Shown piece by piece: positions 61,185-64,000 of a stretch of DNA of 64,000 nt; the first letter of the stretch is position 1; every line of letters begins with the position of its first letter. The DNA comes from Lentzea fradiae. Its GTDB lineage: Bacteria > Actinomycetota > Actinomycetes > Mycobacteriales > Pseudonocardiaceae. The notes below the pieces were generated by a model that saw only the letters and a list, made by a program, of their open reading frames with translations, was not told the origin of the DNA and did no database searches. The stretch lies in the NCBI RefSeq assembly GCF_900100955.1, contig NZ_FNCC01000006.1, forward strand, positions 310,001-374,000, written 5' to 3'. A program made the translations under genes and the position numbers.

Positions 61185-61634
61185 ATGATTAGTACACCAA
61201 GCATCCCGGGAAACCCGCTCGAGCTCGAGCGGCAGGTCTGCTTCGCCCTCGCCGTGGCCTCCCGCACGGTGATCGCGGTGTACCGGCCCATCCTGGAACC
61301 GCTGAACCTCACCCATCCGCAGTACCTCGTGATGCTGGCGCTGTGGGAACGGTCGCCGCGCACCGTCAAGGACCTCAGCGCCGCGCTCCAGCTCGACCCC
61401 GGCACGCTCAGCCCGCTGCTCAAGCGGCTGGAGGCGGTCGGCTACGTGGAGCGCCAGCGCGACAAGACGGACGAGCGCGCGCTCGCGGTCACCCTCACCG
61501 AGGCGGGGCAGCAGCTCCGCGACGAGGCGCTGAAGATCCCCTTCAAGGTCGTGGAGCAGCTGGACATGTCGTTCGAGGAGCTGGCACAGCTGAACCAGGT
61601 GCTGCACAAGGTGATCGCGAAGGCGACGCGATGA
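61185..61634 (+). CDS. MarR-family regulator, OhrR-like
   Basis: A 149-aa winged-helix regulator. ELERQVCFALAVASRTVIAVYRPILEPL carries a single N-terminal cysteine at the position of the peroxide-sensing Cys of OhrR. LTHPQYLVMLALWERSPRTVKDLSAALQLDPGTLSPLLKRLEAVGYVERQRDKTDERALAVTLT is the winged helix. The usual ohr target gene is not adjacent; an OsmC-family gene is 59 kb away. The ATG was chosen because it follows the operator palindrome. Coupled to the next gene (ATGA). Confidence 0.92.
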   Translation: MISTPSIPGNPLELERQVCFALAVASRTVIAVYRPILEPLNLTHPQYLVMLALWERSPRTVKDLSAALQLDPGTLSPLLKRLEAVGYVERQRDKTDERALAVTLTEAGQQLRDEALKIPFKVVEQLDMSFEELAQLNQVLHKVIAKATR

Positions 61635-62026
61635 ACCCCGCGCTGAAGGTCTGGTACTACGCGGGTGGCCGCGTGCCGCAGAAGTACCGCGAGTTCGTCT
61701 ACGACGACGTGACCGGTCCGAAGTGGTTGGTGCGCTTCACCGTTCGCAGTCTCGTGCAGGTGACGCCGCTCACAACCGCCATCACCCTCGCACTCGTGTT
61801 CGGACTCGGGTCGCCGTGGCCGCTCGCAATCGCTTGCGGCGCACTGGGTTTCGTCGTGGGTCTGTACTTCGCGCTGTCATACGCACCGGAAAGCGTGGAT
61901 TACCGCCTCACGAAGTACGGGTATCCACGAGGGACGGCCACCGAAGGCCGCAAGGAGCGCAACTTGGAGCGCGACCGCGAACGACAGGCGAAGTACGACG
62001 CCGTCTGGCGGCAATCGGAAGGGTAG
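61631..62026 (+). CDS. DUF5313-like membrane protein
   Basis: A 131-aa protein. The N-terminus NPALKVWYYAGGRVPQKYREFVYDDVTGPKW is typical of the actinobacterial DUF5313 group. Two hydrophobic segments (about residues 46-82) are followed by a basic, charged tail (RKERNLERDRERQAKYD). Function unknown. Its ATG overlaps the ohrR-like stop, so it is likely under the same peroxide-type control. Confidence 0.78.
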   Translation: MNPALKVWYYAGGRVPQKYREFVYDDVTGPKWLVRFTVRSLVQVTPLTTAITLALVFGLGSPWPLAIACGALGFVVGLYFALSYAPESVDYRLTKYGYPRGTATEGRKERNLERDRERQAKYDAVWRQSEG

Positions 62027-62033
62027 GAAGCTC

Positions 62034-62378
62034 ATGGCCTTGGTGACCGAGAAGTTCGAGTTCACGAGGCCGCAGGTGCTCACCCTCTCAGCAGGCTCGC
62101 TGCAGCTGTTGTTCGGCTGGCTCGACCTGTTCGGACTGGACCCGAACTACCACGTCATCCAGATCGGCGTCGGCGTGCTCGGCCTCGTCATGGCGTGGCG
62201 CCTCCAGCATGCGCGCGTGTACGGGCTGTTGCTGCTGGTGGGTTTCGGGATGCTGGCCCTGTCGTCCGACGACGTCACGACCGAGGGTTTCCTCGCCGTC
62301 CGCACCGCGTTGATCGGTCTCGTCATCCTGCTGGCCAGGCCGGCGAGGGAAGGCCGGTCGTGGTGGGCACGGCGCTGA
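62034..62378 (+). CDS. Small integral membrane protein
   Basis: A 114-aa protein with four hydrophobic stretches (about residues 17-33, 42-55, 62-78 and 86-102) and a basic C-terminus (RSWWARR). Family not recognised. GGTAGGAAG lies before the ATG. The 3' end overlaps the convergent surE by about 55 bp. Confidence 0.65.
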   Translation: MALVTEKFEFTRPQVLTLSAGSLQLLFGWLDLFGLDPNYHVIQIGVGVLGLVMAWRLQHARVYGLLLLVGFGMLALSSDDVTTEGFLAVRTALIGLVILLARPAREGRSWWARR

Positions 62379-63084
62379 CCGACTGCAGCGCGGTGAGGGT
62401 CGCGTAGCCCTCGTCCAGCAGCGCCGCGTCGGAGCCGGGGGTGGGGTCGTCCTCCGAGTAGACGTGGACCAGCTCCACCTCGTTGTCGCCCACGTCGTCC
62501 ACCCGGCTCTGCACGGTGCCGAACCGGGCCAGGTCCGCCCAGCGCAGCCCGCGCACCTGCGGGACGTTCGGCACGTTCAGCGAGAGGACTGTCGCGGCGG
62601 GCATGTCGAGCAGCGCGGGCAGGACGGCGCGCACGGCCACCGCCGCGTTGTCCCACAGCGGGTCGGGCGAGTCCAGTCCCACGTCGAGCGAGACCGCCAG
62701 CGCCGAGACGTCGTTGACCTGGGCGGTCAGCGCCGCGCCGACGGTGCCGGAGTGCACGACCGCGCGGCCGACGTTGGCGCCGAGGTTCACTCCGGACAGC
62801 ACGACGTCCGGCTTGCCGCCGAAGCCTCCCCGGCACGCGATCAGCGAGATCAGGCCCGGATGCGCGGCCACGGCGTACGCCTCGGCGTCCAGGCCGGGCA
62901 ACGAGCGGCGTTCGCTGACCACGCGGCCGGTGTCCCCGACCGCCGCCACCGACGCGCTCGTGCCGCTGGCCTGCACGGACGGGGCGGCGACGACGACGTC
63001 GAGGCCGCAGTCCACGGCCGCGAGCGCCAGCGCGAGCAGGCCGGGTGAGTCGATTCCGTCGTCGTTCGTGATCAGCGCCCGCAT
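62323..63084 (-). CDS. surE: 5'/3'-nucleotidase SurE
   Basis: A 253-aa survival protein. The metal site is RALITNDDGIDSPGLLAL (DD at residues 8-9), with VAAPSVQASGTSAS and DVVLSGVNLGANVGRAVVHSGTVGAA (Asn ligand) further on. It dephosphorylates nucleoside monophosphates. ATG start; 4 bp after the kinase gene on the same strand. Confidence 0.95.
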   Translation of the reverse strand: MRALITNDDGIDSPGLLALALAAVDCGLDVVVAAPSVQASGTSASVAAVGDTGRVVSERRSLPGLDAEAYAVAAHPGLISLIACRGGFGGKPDVVLSGVNLGANVGRAVVHSGTVGAALTAQVNDVSALAVSLDVGLDSPDPLWDNAAVAVRAVLPALLDMPAATVLSLNVPNVPQVRGLRWADLARFGTVQSRVDDVGDNEVELVHVYSEDDPTPGSDAALLDEGYATLTALQSVSAVPTTTGLPSPAWPAG

Positions 63085-63088
63085 CCGC

Positions 63089-63994
63089 TCATTCCTCGAT
63101 CGGCTCCAGTTCCACGCGCTTGCTCAGCTCGCGCACAGCGTCACCGCTGCCGCTGCCGAGGCCGTGACGGGTCACGTTCACCGCGCCCGCCGCGGCGCCG
63201 AGCTTCACCGCGTCCTCCAACGACATACCCAGTGCGAGGCCCGCTGAAATCCCCGCGGTCATGGAGTCGCCGGCGCCACGCGTGTCGACTGGCTCCAGCT
63301 TCGGCATCCGCACGAGGTAGAGCTGGCCCTCCAGCAGCGCGAGCGCCGGTTCGTCCGCGCGGGAGACGACGACGCCGTGCACGCACGACTCGGCGATCTC
63401 GCGGGCCTTCTCGATCAGTTTGGGCAGCTCCTCCTCGCCCAGTTCCTCGTGTGAGACCTTGACGACGTGCGGGCCGCCGCGGACGGCCTCGGCGAGCCGG
63501 TCGCCGGCCAGGTCCACGATCACCCGGCAGCCGTTGCTCGTCAGGTCGGAGGTGAGGCGGAAATACGTCTCGTGGGGCAGCACGCGGTCGTCGGAGGGGC
63601 CGCTGAGCACGGCGGTGCCCGCGCGGATGCCCTCGACCAGAGCGAGCTCGTAGACGTCGTCGAGCTCGTGCCGGGACAACGCGTCCGGCAGCATCTCGAC
63701 CATCTCGGAACGGCTGCCGTCACGGCGGTCGTGCACGTAGGCACCGTTGCGCGCGGCGACATCGCGTGCGCGCAGGTCCACGTGCTCGCCTTCCAGCAGC
63801 GTTTTCAGCACACGGCCGGTTTCGCCGCCGAACGTCGAGCACACGACGGCCTCGACGCCGAGAGCGGCGATCATCCGGGACTGCCAGAAACCCTGGCCGC
63901 CCGCGTGCAGGTGCACGTCGGGCTCACCGTCGAGGTCCTCGACGGTGACGGTCAACTGAGGGGACGGGGCAAACACGGCAACTCGGGCATCCAC
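63089..63994 (-). CDS. PfkB-family carbohydrate kinase (start near window edge)
   Basis: A ribokinase-like sugar kinase of at least 301 aa. HAGGQGFWQSRMIAALG is the first PfkB-type motif (similar to 1-phosphofructokinases) and VDTRGAGDSMTAGISAGLALG near residue 245 is the anion-hole/catalytic Asp motif. The frame remains open to the right edge, so the true start could lie outside. The substrate is not clear. It is probably co-transcribed with surE. Confidence 0.88.
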   Translation of the reverse strand: MDARVAVFAPSPQLTVTVEDLDGEPDVHLHAGGQGFWQSRMIAALGVEAVVCSTFGGETGRVLKTLLEGEHVDLRARDVAARNGAYVHDRRDGSRSEMVEMLPDALSRHELDDVYELALVEGIRAGTAVLSGPSDDRVLPHETYFRLTSDLTSNGCRVIVDLAGDRLAEAVRGGPHVVKVSHEELGEEELPKLIEKAREIAESCVHGVVVSRADEPALALLEGQLYLVRMPKLEPVDTRGAGDSMTAGISAGLALGMSLEDAVKLGAAAGAVNVTRHGLGSGSGDAVRELSKRVELEPIEE

Positions 63995-64000
63995 GGCATT

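Overview
The window is chromosomal DNA from a high-GC actinobacterium, most likely a member of the Pseudonocardiaceae (Lentzea/Lechevalieria/Saccharothrix-like; this placement is inference). The reasons are strong GC bias at third codon positions, frequent GTG starts, four-base ATGA/GTGA gene overlaps, several apparently leaderless genes (TANNNT box about 7 nt before the start), the CysO/CysM/Mec cysteine pathway, ESX-type secreted proteins, XRE-DUF397 pairs, a DUF222/13E12 HNH protein and LAxTG-type sorting signals.

Left third (1-25 kb). The order rdgB, rph, Rv1339-like hydrolase, murI, rhomboid, cysM, cysO, mec, P1 peptidase, DUF2017, clpS, pncB and dinG is the order known from Mycobacterium tuberculosis Rv1341 to Rv1329. 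Lineage-specific genes (DUF2231, osmC, SMP-30, arsR, a small membrane gene) are inserted. Between pncB-pncA and dinG lies a surface/envelope island: a secreted four-Cys protein, UDP-GlcNAc 2-epimerase, a 63-aa protein that is little more than a LAVTG sorting signal, a choice-of-anchor-P-like exported protein, an exosortase-like Cys/Arg/His membrane protease and a large membrane GT2 glycosyltransferase. It is followed by bioY and a nucleotidyltransferase. After dinG come two VOC paralogues flanking a padR/membrane gene pair, a phospholipase D, a PTH2-like hydrolase, serB and ctaD.

Middle (27-42 kb). A DUF305 lipoprotein and a phosphotransferase precede a Thr-rich LAATG surface protein. Next is a candidate RiPP locus on the minus strand: a 62-aa peptide gene with a strong RBS and terminator, a HExxH protein with an RRE-like C-terminus, and a 50-aa membrane peptide. 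A GntR regulator with a 12-bp-arm operator diverges from it. A convergent pair of distantly related, membrane-anchored proteins of unknown function follows. A LacI-controlled alpha-glucoside cassette (binding protein, two permeases, GH13 enzyme, no ATPase) ends at a 15-bp-stem terminator. Three ESX-type genes (WXG100/PPE-like, EspC-like, YbaB-like) follow.

Right third (42-64 kb). A DeoR regulator with repeated upstream boxes precedes a sugar-alcohol ABC importer plus Zn dehydrogenase, again without an ATPase. A histidine kinase/LuxR response-regulator pair is followed by a recombined region: a radical-SAM-like protein without the cluster cysteines, and XRE-DUF397 modules with a 110-bp near-perfect direct repeat and a decayed second XRE gene. 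A DUF222-HNH protein comes next. A minus-strand operon (DszC-like monooxygenase, mtnA, mtnC, mtnB, mtnD, asparaginase) provides methionine salvage. Then come cspA, a roughly 0.7-kb gene-poor stretch with a tRNA-like remnant, a PLP aminotransferase, an OhrR/MarR regulator with two membrane proteins, surE and a PfkB-family kinase cut near the window end.
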